Positions 44,277-53,280 of a stretch of 64,000 nt of DNA are shown one piece after another. Position numbers and translations under genes: made by a program. The notes beneath the pieces were generated by a model. The model was not told the origin of the DNA and ran no database searches. It saw nothing but the letters and a program-made list of their open reading frames with translations. Source of the stretch: Limnovirga soli (lineage in GTDB: Bacteria > Bacteroidota > Bacteroidia > Chitinophagales > Chitinophagaceae). Within the stretch, counting starts at the first letter, position 1. Each line of letters begins with the position of its first letter. The stretch covers positions 248,001-312,000 of the forward strand of contig NZ_WHPF01000004.1 of assembly GCF_013106755.1 (NCBI RefSeq), written 5' to 3'.

Positions 44277-46397
44277 ATGAGTACAATACCAACCCAATTC
44301 AAACACGTAAGCTACCTGTGGGATGATGCAAAAGCCGCTGAACTGGCAGGCGATGAAGTAGCTTTACTCGTTTACCGATCTAATTTATTAGGTGCAGATT
44401 TGCGCCTGACCAACTATGGTGGTGGCAATACATCCTGCAAAGCCATGGCCAAAGACCCTATTACCGCACAAGAAACTGAAGTTATGTGGGTAAAAGGAAG
44501 TGGTGGCGATTTGGGCACCATGAAACGTAATGGCCTTGCCGCCCTATATGTTGAGCGCCTTCGCAGTTTAAAAAATATTTACCGTGGCCTTGCTTTTGAA
44601 GATGAAATGGTAGAATTATTCAACCATTGTATATACGATCTTTCTTCAAAAGCGCCATCTATTGATACGCCTTTGCATGGTTTTTTACCATTTAAACATA
44701 TTGATCACCTGCACCCCGATGCAGCCATTGCCATTGCGGCGGCAAAAGATGGTGAGCAAATTACCAAAGACTTATTCAAGGGAACTATTGGCTGGGTAAA
44801 ATGGCAAAAACCGGGTTTCGAACTGGGGTTGATGTTAAAACAATGCCTGGATGAAAATCCCGGTATCCGCGGAATTATGCTTGGCTCTCATGGTTTATTT
44901 ACCTGGGGTGATACAGCTTATGAAAGCTATATCAATACCCTTGAGGTAATTGAAACCTGTGCCCAATATTTGGAAGATCATTACGGCAAAAAAGGCCCCA
45001 TTTTTGGCGGACAAAAAATAAACGCTTTGCCAAAAGAAGAAAGGCTTGCAAAAGCTGCTACACTGGCGCCTGTTTTAAGAGGCTTCTGCTCTTCACAAAC
45101 AAAAATGATTGGCCATTTTACAGATGATGACAGGGTATTGCAGTTTATTAATTCAAATGATTTGGATAGGCTGGCACCACTTGGAACAAGCTGCCCCGAC
45201 CATTTTTTGAGAACCAAAATTTCTCCGTTGGTATTAAATCTTTCAACTGATGAAGATGTTACCAATACCACCGCAATAAAAGAAAAAATTGCACCCTTAT
45301 TTTTAGAATACAGGGCTATGTATGCCGATTATTATAATAGTTGCAAACATCCAAACAGTCCGGCTATACGCGATGCCAACCCTGTAATTATTCTATACCC
45401 CGGTGTAGGTATGTTTAGTTTTGCAAAAGACAAACAAACTGCAAGGGTAGCTGCTGAATTTTATATCAATGCCATTAACGTAATGCGCGGCGCCGAGGCG
45501 GTAAGTGCATATACCTCGTTGCCCCGGCAGGAAGCTTTTAATATAGAGTACTGGCTATTGGAAGAGGCCAAACTGCAACGCATGCCCAAGCCAAAATCAT
45601 TAAGTGGCCGTATCGCATTAATTACCGGCAGTGCCGGAGGTATTGGCAAAGCCATTGCAAAACGTTTTGCAGATGAAGGTGCCTGCATCATCATCAACGA
45701 TATTAATGAAGAACGGATGCAAACCGCCATGCAGGAGTTTCAGCAACTATATGGCCGCGATACGGCTGCTGCTACTCTGTTGGATGTTACCGATAGTGCC
45801 TCTATAGAAAAAGCATTTGCCGCCGCTGCATTGGCATTTGGCGGCGTAGATATAATTGTAAATAATGCGGGTATCAGTATCTCCAAATCCATCACCGATC
45901 ATACGATTTCCGATTGGGATAAGTTGTATGATATTTTGGTTAAAGGGCAGTTCCTGGTATCGCAACAGGGCATTGCCACTATGCGTAAACAAGGGTTTGG
46001 AGGCGATATCATTAACATCGTTTCTAAAAATAGTGTAGTAGCTGGTCCTAATAATGCCGGCTATGGTTCTGCAAAAGCAGCACAGGCACATTTGTCACGA
46101 TTGCTGGCTGCAGAATTGGGTGGCGATAAAATTCGCGTTAACACCGTAAACCCCGATGCTGTTATTGCCGATAGCAATATTTGGGCAGGTGGCTGGGCCG
46201 AAGGGCGGGCCAAAGCATATGGTATAACGGTAGAAGAACTGCCGGCTTATTATGCAAAACGCACTTTGTTAAACGAAATGATTTTACCGGCCGATATTGC
46301 CAATGCCTGCTATGCGTTTGTGGGTGGTTTATTAAACAAATCAACCGGTAATACCCTTAACGTAGATGGGGGTGTGGCAATGGCATTTTTAAGATAA
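44277..46397 (+). CDS. rhaD: Bifunctional rhamnulose-1-phosphate aldolase/short-chain dehydrogenase
   Basis: A 706-residue fusion. Residues about 20-430 form a class II aldolase domain (NYGGGNTSCK, VMWVKGSGGDLGTM, GFLPFKHIDHLHPDA, GIMLGSHGLFTWG) that splits rhamnulose-1-phosphate to dihydroxyacetone phosphate and L-lactaldehyde. Residues about 440-706 are a short-chain dehydrogenase with ITGSAGGIGKAI, NNAGIS and the Tyr596/Lys600 pair in YGSAK, acting on the lactaldehyde. The fusion is a known family in Bacteroidota and some other bacteria. Its start is four bases after the S23 cassette end, so the cassette may have displaced the native leader. Confidence 0.93.
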   Translation: MSTIPTQFKHVSYLWDDAKAAELAGDEVALLVYRSNLLGADLRLTNYGGGNTSCKAMAKDPITAQETEVMWVKGSGGDLGTMKRNGLAALYVERLRSLKNIYRGLAFEDEMVELFNHCIYDLSSKAPSIDTPLHGFLPFKHIDHLHPDAAIAIAAAKDGEQITKDLFKGTIGWVKWQKPGFELGLMLKQCLDENPGIRGIMLGSHGLFTWGDTAYESYINTLEVIETCAQYLEDHYGKKGPIFGGQKINALPKEERLAKAATLAPVLRGFCSSQTKMIGHFTDDDRVLQFINSNDLDRLAPLGTSCPDHFLRTKISPLVLNLSTDEDVTNTTAIKEKIAPLFLEYRAMYADYYNSCKHPNSPAIRDANPVIILYPGVGMFSFAKDKQTARVAAEFYINAINVMRGAEAVSAYTSLPRQEAFNIEYWLLEEAKLQRMPKPKSLSGRIALITGSAGGIGKAIAKRFADEGACIIINDINEERMQTAMQEFQQLYGRDTAAATLLDVTDSASIEKAFAAAALAFGGVDIIVNNAGISISKSITDHTISDWDKLYDILVKGQFLVSQQGIATMRKQGFGGDIINIVSKNSVVAGPNNAGYGSAKAAQAHLSRLLAAELGGDKIRVNTVNPDAVIADSNIWAGGWAEGRAKAYGITVEELPAYYAKRTLLNEMILPADIANACYAFVGGLLNKSTGNTLNVDGGVAMAFLR

Positions 46398-46440
46398 AGG
46401 CAATTTATGAAGCGGGCTTTTGTGCTTTGCTACTCATTAC

Positions 46441-46606
46441 TTGCGTCGCACACTTGTACTATGGAATATAATGCAGCTTTTACCGAAGCGTAGTTTCTGC
46501 TATACCTGGTACAGAGAATATTATAAACGAGTTACAAAAGTTACCCGGTTTATGTTGTATTTAAAAAAGCCCATAAATGGTTGGAACGTACAAGTGAGTG
46601 ACACAA
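46441..46606. repeat. Interspersed core repeat pair, copies 22 (forward) and 23 (reverse variant)
   Basis: TTGCGTCGCACACTTGTAC at 46441-46459 faces the variant GTACAAGTGAGTGACACAA at 46588-46606. The second has the same altered core as copy 2 at 1953. They lie between rhaD and rhaM, inside the rhamnose operon. Confidence 0.85.
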
Positions 46607-46657
46607 CCACAGCTGCAAAAAGAATCAATTGTTTGTCCCCAAAAAATAAAATTCACC

Positions 46658-46972
46658 ATGCACCGTATAGCATTTAAAATGAAACTTTTTACAGGTTGCG
46701 AAGCCGAATACAAACGCAGGCATGATGCACTTTGGCCCGAATTGCAACAATTGCTTAAAGATGCGGGCATAAAAGAGTATTCTATTTTTTTAGACGAAGC
46801 AACTAATATATTATTTGGTTACCTTACCATATTCGACAAATCAGCTTTAGACGATTTGCCCAATGCACCTGTAATGAAAAAGTGGTGGGCCTATATGAAA
46901 GATATAATGGAAACCAACGAAGATTTTTCACCGGTAAACATACCATTGCAGGAAGTTTTTTATTTGCCATAA
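46658..46972 (+). CDS. rhaM: L-rhamnose mutarotase
   Basis: RhaM speeds the interconversion of alpha- and beta-L-rhamnose, supplying the anomer used by the isomerase. From the ATG at 46658 it is 104 residues, the usual length. HRIAFKMKLFTGCEAEYKRRHDALWPELQQLL contains the catalytic His region, and WWAYMKDIMETN near the end fits the family. An upstream GTG at 46598 would add 20 residues encoded by the repeat copy and is rejected. It begins a close set with rhaI, 10 bases downstream, and rhaB. Confidence 0.92.
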   Translation: MHRIAFKMKLFTGCEAEYKRRHDALWPELQQLLKDAGIKEYSIFLDEATNILFGYLTIFDKSALDDLPNAPVMKKWWAYMKDIMETNEDFSPVNIPLQEVFYLP

Positions 46973-46982
46973 ACAAGATTGT

Positions 46983-48257
46983 ATGCAATTAGACAAAAGT
47001 GCTATTGAGGCACACAACGAATATCTCATAAAAGATCATGAGCGCAGGTTTAATTATATTGCCGCAGAGGTACAGGATGTAGAGGCATTGCTGCAAAAAC
47101 TCATCGATTTTCAGGTAGCCATTCCCAGTTGGGCATTGGGTACAGGTGGCACCAGGTTTGGCCGTTTCCCCGGTGGTGGTGAACCCCGTAACCTGGAAGA
47201 AAAAATAGAAGATATTGGCTTGCTGCATGCATTAAATAATAGTAGCGGCGCCATATCATTACATATTCCCTGGGATATACCGGAGAATGCCACACATATA
47301 AAAGCACTGGCAGCACAGCATGGCCTGCAATTCGATGCCATGAATTCAAATACATTTCAGGATCAGCCGGGGCAGGCATTTAGCTATAAATATGGCTCTA
47401 TGCAGCATGTAAACAAAGCTGTTCGCCAGCAGGCAATAGATCATAATATTGAAGTGATTAAGTATGGACTGGATTTGGGCTCCACCTCACTAACCGTATG
47501 GCTTAGTGATGGCTCTTGCTTTCCTGGTCAGTTAAACTTTAGAAATGCTTTTCAAAATACATTGGAAAGTTTGCAGCAAGTATACAGTGCATTACCTGAT
47601 GACTGGAAAATGTTTGTTGAGTATAAGGCTTTTGAACCCAATTTTTATTCCACTACAGTTGGCGATTGGGGGCAATCATTATTATACGCCAGTAAATTAG
47701 GCAGCAAAGCCTATACGCTGGTAGATTTGGGCCATCATTTACCCAATGCCAATATTGAGCAGATTGTGGCTTTATTATTAATGGAGGGCAAGCTAGGCGG
47801 TTTCCATTTTAACGACAGCAAATATGGCGATGATGATTTAACCGTGGGCAGCATAAAGCCTTATCAGTTATTTTTAATTTTTAATGAACTGGTAGAAGGG
47901 ATGGATGCCAGGGGCATGAAACATGCCACTGACCTGGGTTGGATGATTGATGCCAGCCATAATGTAAAAGATCCGCTGGAAGATTTACTCCAATCAGTAG
48001 AAGCCATAATGATTACCTATGCACAGGCTTTGTTGGTAGATAGAAAAAAGCTCGCCGAAGCGCAGTTAAATAATGATGTGGTTACCGCACAGGAAATACT
48101 GCAACAGGCATTTAGAACCGATGTAAGGGCGTTAGTAGCAGCAGCGAGGTTAAGAAGCGGTGGTGCATTAAACCCCTTAGCCTTTTACAGGCAACATGAT
48201 ATAAGAGCTGGTTTAATAAATCGTAGAGGTAGTAAATCAATGGCAACAGGATTGTAA
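46983..48257 (+). CDS. rhaI: L-rhamnose isomerase (Pseudomonas stutzeri type)
   Basis: A 424-residue xylose-isomerase-like TIM-barrel enzyme that converts L-rhamnose to L-rhamnulose. ALGTGGTRFGRFPGGGEPRNLEEKIEDIGLLHALN is characteristic of the RhaI branch, which differs from the E. coli RhaA branch. Candidate metal ligands are Glu in FVEYKAFEP, Asp/His in TLVDLGHHLPN, and His/Asp in GGFHFNDSKYGDDDLT. The stop TAA overlaps the rhaB start by one base (TAATG), indicating coupled translation. It is cytoplasmic. Confidence 0.93.
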   Translation: MQLDKSAIEAHNEYLIKDHERRFNYIAAEVQDVEALLQKLIDFQVAIPSWALGTGGTRFGRFPGGGEPRNLEEKIEDIGLLHALNNSSGAISLHIPWDIPENATHIKALAAQHGLQFDAMNSNTFQDQPGQAFSYKYGSMQHVNKAVRQQAIDHNIEVIKYGLDLGSTSLTVWLSDGSCFPGQLNFRNAFQNTLESLQQVYSALPDDWKMFVEYKAFEPNFYSTTVGDWGQSLLYASKLGSKAYTLVDLGHHLPNANIEQIVALLLMEGKLGGFHFNDSKYGDDDLTVGSIKPYQLFLIFNELVEGMDARGMKHATDLGWMIDASHNVKDPLEDLLQSVEAIMITYAQALLVDRKKLAEAQLNNDVVTAQEILQQAFRTDVRALVAAARLRSGGALNPLAFYRQHDIRAGLINRRGSKSMATGL

Positions 48258-49627
48258 TGACTAAAACCCCCACCATAGCCATATTTGATATTGGTAAAAC
48301 CAATAAAAAATTATTGTTGTTTGATGAACAGTACAATGTAGTATTTGAGCAAAGTATACAATTACCCGAAACTACAGATGAAGATGGCTTTCCCTGCGAG
48401 GATATTGCTTTGCTCACCCAATGGGTAAAAGACAGTTTTAATGCTGTTTTGCAAATGCCGGCATTTACCCTAAAGGCGGTGAATTTTTCGGGCTATGGTG
48501 CCAGCTTTGTGTATATAAACAAGGAAGGAAATATTATAGCCCCGCTGTATAATTATTTAAAAAGCTATCCTCCGCTATTACTTGAAAAATTTTATACAAC
48601 GCATGGTGGCGAAAGCCTTTTTGCAAAGCAAACCGCTTCTCCTGTGTTAGGTAGTTTAAACTCGGGCATGCAGGTATACCGCTTAAAACTGGAGCAGCCC
48701 GCATTATTTGCCCAGGTAGCATTTGCGCTACATTTACCGCAATACTTAAGTTATATACTTACCTCCAAACCGGCTACCGATATAACCAGTATTGGTTGCC
48801 ATACCAATCTTTGGAACTTTCAAAACAAATGCTATCACGAATGGCTGGCAAAAGAAAAGATATTACCTGTGTTTGCCCCAATAATGCCCGCAACAACTGC
48901 GGTGCCATTTACCAATAATGATAATGAATATATTGCGGGTATTGGTTTGCACGATAGTTCAGCAGCCCTCATCCCTTATCTGGCCAGTTTTAGTGAACCC
49001 TTTATTTTATTGTCAACCGGTACCTGGAGCATCAGTTTTAACCCATTTAACCATGAAGCATTAAGCGATGTGGAATTACATCAGGATTGCCTTTGCTATA
49101 TGTCGTACATGGGTAATCCCATAAAAGCCTCAAGGTTATTTGCCGGGCATGAGCATGAAGAGCAGGTAAAGCGGCTGGCAGCCCATTTTAATAAGCCCTA
49201 TAATTATTTTACCACGGTGGTTTGCGATAAGCAAATACTCAGCCGCTTGCAACAGAAAAAAAATACGGTTATGCAGTCGGCTGGAAGTGCACAGGTAGCT
49301 TCCTCGGCCTTTGCAAAACGTGATTTGCAATTGTTCAATACGTATGAAGCAGCGTATCACCAATTAATTGCTGATATTATGTTGCTGCAGGTGCATGCTA
49401 TCAAACTGGTATTGGCCAGCACCAAAGTAAAGCGCATATTTGTAGATGGCGGGTTTAGCAAAAATCCTATTTATATGCATTTGCTGGCAAAGGCATTTCC
49501 ACGCATAACAGTGTATGCAGCTACTGTAGCACAGGCTTCAGCATTAGGTGCCGCCATGGTATTACACGAGCACTGGAATACAAAAGCATTGCCCAATAAT
49601 TTAGTTCAACTGCAGCAATACCCTTAA
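48257..49627 (+). CDS. rhaB: Rhamnulokinase (FGGY family)
   Basis: A 456-residue FGGY carbohydrate kinase that phosphorylates L-rhamnulose at C1 with ATP. The phosphate-1 motif is AIFDIGKTNKKLLLFDE, the adenosine region contains LLSTGTWSISFNPF, and RIFVDGGFSKNPIYMHLLA matches the second FGGY motif. It is translated from an ATG that overlaps the rhaI stop. As the last gene of the rhamnose set it hands rhamnulose-1-phosphate to the RhaD fusion. Rhamnulokinase is preferred to other FGGY substrates because of these neighbours. Confidence 0.92.
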   Translation: MTKTPTIAIFDIGKTNKKLLLFDEQYNVVFEQSIQLPETTDEDGFPCEDIALLTQWVKDSFNAVLQMPAFTLKAVNFSGYGASFVYINKEGNIIAPLYNYLKSYPPLLLEKFYTTHGGESLFAKQTASPVLGSLNSGMQVYRLKLEQPALFAQVAFALHLPQYLSYILTSKPATDITSIGCHTNLWNFQNKCYHEWLAKEKILPVFAPIMPATTAVPFTNNDNEYIAGIGLHDSSAALIPYLASFSEPFILLSTGTWSISFNPFNHEALSDVELHQDCLCYMSYMGNPIKASRLFAGHEHEEQVKRLAAHFNKPYNYFTTVVCDKQILSRLQQKKNTVMQSAGSAQVASSAFAKRDLQLFNTYEAAYHQLIADIMLLQVHAIKLVLASTKVKRIFVDGGFSKNPIYMHLLAKAFPRITVYAATVAQASALGAAMVLHEHWNTKALPNNLVQLQQYP

Positions 49628-49710
49628 GTCTTTCTCCAATAATATATCCAGGTAATTAGACAACTGTCTGCAATTTGAAGCCAGGCATTGGTTTGCATGG
49701 CCGGCTTTAC

Positions 49711-49729
49711 TTGCGTCGCACACTTGTAC
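49711..49729 (+). repeat. Interspersed core repeat, copy 24 (forward)
   Basis: TTGCGTCGCACACTTGTAC with GGCCGGCTTTAC directly upstream. It lies in the convergent gap between rhaB and the M1 peptidase; nothing else in that gap is recognisable. Confidence 0.9.
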
Positions 49730-49918
49730 TGCAGATGATTAGGCAACAAAATAAAGGTAATCAGGGTGGCAATCGGCAGGCTTTTAGCAAAAAAATCTTA
49801 TTTAAAAACAATACATGTAGTGATAAAGATAGGAGGGGGTGTAAATGTAAATAACCAGCACAACGCCGGTTAAAAAAGAACAGCCACCGCTAATCAACGG
49901 CAGCTGCAATGCTTCTTA

Positions 49919-51799
49919 TTATTTTATAGAAAAGTAATTATCCTGCTCATTAGCGTCCATAAAAATACCTCCGTCCAACTGTATGGAACTTATTTTCCTT
50001 TTTGTGGCAATACTTACGCTGGTCTGCAATTGATTTATGGCCCAAATAGCCGGTGTTTGATGAAAAGATTCTTTGGCGCCATCATCATAAGTACCAATTA
50101 TATCAACGGGGGCCGGCATGCCTCCAATATTTTTTAAGCTGATCTCGTAACCCTTTTTATTTGGCCTGGCATCACTAATTGCCAGATCGATATAATTATT
50201 GCTAAAAAACCAGCTGCTCCAGAACCAGTTTAAATTTTGGCCTGCCACATCGTTATAGGTATAAAAGAAATCCCATGGTATTGGGTGTTTTCCATGCCAG
50301 CGGTCCATATAGGCATGTAGGCATTTTTTAAATAGGGCATCGCCCAGCAAGTCTTTCATGGCCAGGTAACCAATAGATGCTTTTCCATATTCGTTATTGG
50401 AGAATCCCCTTCCGGTTAGAGCATCACCCGGTGTTATAATAGCAATATCTTCCTCTGCAGAGGGATCGTTTATCCAGCTAGCGATTCGAAACTGTTTATA
50501 CAACTCTTCTGCAGCTTCTGCACCCAGGTCTTCCCTGCCAATCAAAATTTCAAAGGTGGTAGCCCAGCCCTCATCCATAAAGCCAAAGCGGGTTTCGTTA
50601 ATGCCCATATAAAATGGCATATAGGTATGTGCAATTTCATGTTCAGCAACAAATCTTGAAAAAAGTGTATCACTATACGATTCATCATTCGCCATCATAG
50701 GATATTCCATTCCTGCATAACCCTGAAATACAGTTGTTTTTTCATAGGGATATGGCACTCCCGGCCAATTATGCGATAACCAGTTTAGTGAGTGTCTGGC
50801 ATATTGTGCTACATAATGGTAATCAGATGCCGTATCGTTATAAGCTGCATTGGCCACGGCCCTGCGGCCGGTAGCATCGTCAACCACAACACTGCAACCA
50901 TCCCATACAAAATGGTCGCTTAAACCAAAAGCCATATCGGGTATATCTGTTGCTGTAAACTGCCAGCTATTTATTGCATTTTGGCTGGTTACATTTTTAG
51001 CCAACAGATCTTGCTGCGTTACAATACGCACCGTTTCATCTGAAATAAACGACTGTTTAAAACGCTGCAAAATGGCAGGCTGTAAAAGCGTTTCCGGGTG
51101 TTGTAATGTGCCGGTACCCCAAACTAAATAATTTTTTGGTGCATTAATGGTAACCGTATAATCATTAAAATCGCTGTAGAATTCATGGCTATCCATAAAG
51201 TTCATTCTATCCCAGCCATTATAGTCATCATATACCGCCACACGGGGATAAAAATAGGCCAGAAAGTAGGTGGTAGAATCTATCATGCCTTCACGGCCAC
51301 TTTGTTTTGAAATTTCATAGTGCCAGTCAAATGACAGTTGTACTGAATCGTGCGGGGCAAGCGGTTTGGGTAACCTGAAACGCTGCCAGGTAAAAACAGA
51401 TTCATCGTCATCCCACGCTGTTTTTTTGCTATTTACTGCAAATGCATCTATGTGCATGCCACTGGTAAGGTAATCTTCGGCTGCACCCCCGTTTCGCGGA
51501 GCGCCTGGTTTGTGGATATTGAGAAAAAGTTTTATTACGGGCGACTTTAGCGTATCGGGACTATGGTTGATATAACTTATTGTTTCACTGCCTTTAATGG
51601 TTCTGTTAGGCGGCAGGGCATTGATGGTGATAGTATAGCGGCCATGGTTTTGCCAGTAATGGGGTCCGGGTTTTCCATCTTTGGAACGGGTGCCTTTATT
51701 ATATGCCTGTTGTATATTCCTGGGCATGTATAAATCCTGGGCAAAGGTTGAATTAATGCTTATAAAAGCCAATAAAAAAAATAGTGTAATGCGGTACAT
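49919..51799 (-). CDS. Secreted M1 family metallopeptidase
   Basis: A 626-residue exported peptidase with signal MYRITLFFLLAFISINSTFAQ. The zinc site is HEIAH with His387, His391 and Glu410 (18 residues between the second His and Glu). The exopeptidase GAMEN equivalent is GYAGMEYPMMAND just upstream. An N-terminal beta-saddle domain (RYTITINALPPNRTIKGSETISYIN) precedes the catalytic domain and a C-terminal beta domain closes the protein. It is probably an aminopeptidase acting on peptides outside the cytoplasm. The gene stands alone and converges with rhaB. Confidence 0.92.
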   Translation of the reverse strand: MYRITLFFLLAFISINSTFAQDLYMPRNIQQAYNKGTRSKDGKPGPHYWQNHGRYTITINALPPNRTIKGSETISYINHSPDTLKSPVIKLFLNIHKPGAPRNGGAAEDYLTSGMHIDAFAVNSKKTAWDDDESVFTWQRFRLPKPLAPHDSVQLSFDWHYEISKQSGREGMIDSTTYFLAYFYPRVAVYDDYNGWDRMNFMDSHEFYSDFNDYTVTINAPKNYLVWGTGTLQHPETLLQPAILQRFKQSFISDETVRIVTQQDLLAKNVTSQNAINSWQFTATDIPDMAFGLSDHFVWDGCSVVVDDATGRRAVANAAYNDTASDYHYVAQYARHSLNWLSHNWPGVPYPYEKTTVFQGYAGMEYPMMANDESYSDTLFSRFVAEHEIAHTYMPFYMGINETRFGFMDEGWATTFEILIGREDLGAEAAEELYKQFRIASWINDPSAEEDIAIITPGDALTGRGFSNNEYGKASIGYLAMKDLLGDALFKKCLHAYMDRWHGKHPIPWDFFYTYNDVAGQNLNWFWSSWFFSNNYIDLAISDARPNKKGYEISLKNIGGMPAPVDIIGTYDDGAKESFHQTPAIWAINQLQTSVSIATKRKISSIQLDGGIFMDANEQDNYFSIK

Positions 51800-52062
51800 A
51801 GCGTTTATTTAGGCTGGTAAGGTATTAAGAAAACAAATTTGTTGGCCATACTTGTGATAAAAGGCTGTATGGCTGGATACAGGTTTTTTTATTTAACTAA
51901 TTGGTATTGAATTGGTTTTTATAACACCACTGTGGAATTGTTTTTTGGCAGATATTAAAGTTTTATTAAATGCGGAAATTTGCAAATGGTAAAAACCTTC
52001 ATATAAATTAATGTTGTAACTTAAATCTTGAAACTGATTGCTGAATAGAGAACCTTTTGCCA

Positions 52063-52077
52063 AAGTGTGCGACGCAA
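52063..52077 (-). repeat. Interspersed core repeat, copy 25 (reverse, partial)
   Basis: AAGTGTGCGACGCAA; the GTAC end is replaced. A GCCCGGCTAATA boundary follows about 30 bases on. It lies in the divergent gap before the cupredoxin gene. Confidence 0.85.
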
Positions 52078-52162
52078 GTACTGCTACATTCATGTTTCTA
52101 TGCCCGGCTAATAATTGTATTTAAATATATTTCTACACATTCTAAAACCAACATTAACGATT

Positions 52163-53044
52163 ATGAAAAAGTCATTACTTTTTGTCATGCTCCTAAGTTT
52201 TGTTTTGGGTACATCCAAAGCAACTATTATTACTATTAAGGTATCAGATTTTCAATTTAAACCTAAAACGGTAAATGCCGTGGTGGGCGATACCATTCAA
52301 TGGCAATGGAAAAATGGTATTCACAATACCGTTTCCTTAACCATTCCTTCCGGCGCACCTGCATGGAATGCTGCTATGGATTCTGCACACAAAAAATTTA
52401 AGTATATTCTACAGGTATCGGGTGTGTACAAGTACCAATGCACTTTTCACTTTACTGTAATGAAAGGTACCATCAATGTATCGCCTTCATTGGCAGCTGG
52501 TTTAAACAGTTTTGCTATCAGCGATTATAATGCTGAGGCCCTGTTAAACTGGAAAACAGCTTCTTCAAAAGAAGTGTCTTATTTCTCTGTTCAAAAAAGC
52601 GATGATGGAGAACATTTTTCTGAAATTGCCAAATTAAAACCAACAGCTGCCAACACATTTAGTACGGCCGATAAAACGCCATCCTCAAGCAAATATGTGT
52701 ATTACCAAATTGATATGGTTGATACCAAAGGCAACCACCAGTTATCGCCCATTCAAATGTATGTTAATAATAAAGTGGCGGCTTCCAAACTGGTTACCAG
52801 CCTTAGTCCAAATCCGCTCACAAAACCCGGCCATTTAATGTTACAGTTTAATGCCGATAAAGATGGTGAGATGCTGGTTAAACTATACAGCCAAAACGGC
52901 AATTTTATTAAGCAGGCAAAAATGAATGCCACCAAAGGCATTAATAACGGGCATTTTCATATTGGTGAAATGGCACCCGGAGCTTATTATATAGTTTGCA
53001 CACTCGGTAATATTACCGAGAAGCATACCGTAATTATGAAGTAA
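52163..53044 (+). CDS. Cupredoxin-domain protein with T9SS C-terminal sorting domain
   Basis: From the ATG at 52163 the product is 293 residues with signal MKKSLLFVMLLSFVLGTSKA. Residues about 22-105 form a plastocyanin-like domain: VSDFQFKPKTVNAVVGDTIQWQWKNGIHNTVSL gives the first copper His, and YKYQCTFHFTVMKGTI gives the Cys, His and Met ligands. A linker beta domain follows, then a C-terminal region with SLSPNPLTKPGHLMLQFN and GAYYIVCTLGNITEKHTVIMK, typical of type IX secretion cargo. It would be an outer-surface copper electron-transfer or copper-binding protein. An intrinsic terminator follows at 53063. Confidence 0.88.
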   Translation: MKKSLLFVMLLSFVLGTSKATIITIKVSDFQFKPKTVNAVVGDTIQWQWKNGIHNTVSLTIPSGAPAWNAAMDSAHKKFKYILQVSGVYKYQCTFHFTVMKGTINVSPSLAAGLNSFAISDYNAEALLNWKTASSKEVSYFSVQKSDDGEHFSEIAKLKPTAANTFSTADKTPSSSKYVYYQIDMVDTKGNHQLSPIQMYVNNKVAASKLVTSLSPNPLTKPGHLMLQFNADKDGEMLVKLYSQNGNFIKQAKMNATKGINNGHFHIGEMAPGAYYIVCTLGNITEKHTVIMK

Positions 53045-53062
53045 ACAATTGATTACACTAAT

Positions 53063-53098
53063 AAAAAAGAGCTATCTATACAGGTAGCTCTTTTTTTT
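53063..53098 (+). terminator. Intrinsic terminator after the cupredoxin gene
   Basis: AAAAAAGAGCTA (53063-53074) pairs with TAGCTCTTTTTT (53085-53096), and the T-run continues to 53098. The loop is 10 bases. It begins 18 bases after the stop codon. Confidence 0.9.
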
Positions 53099-53145
53099 AT
53101 TAAAGCATTTAAGGGCCAGGCTGTTTAGGCACTATTTAACTTTAC

Positions 53146-53164
53146 TTGCGTCGCACACTTGTGC
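53146..53164 (+). repeat. Interspersed core repeat, copy 26 (forward)
   Basis: TTGCGTCGCACACTTGTGC with CTTTAC before it and a GGCCAGGC boundary upstream. It lies beyond the terminator, before the DUF1080 gene. Confidence 0.9.
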
Positions 53165-53280
53165 ACTATAACATTCGGCAGCTAAGTACAAATGGACTAT
53201 TAGTTACTATGGATAACTATGAGCCGCTTTCAGTTAAATATTGCCATCGTTATTGCGTATAAATCATTTACCTTTCCTTT

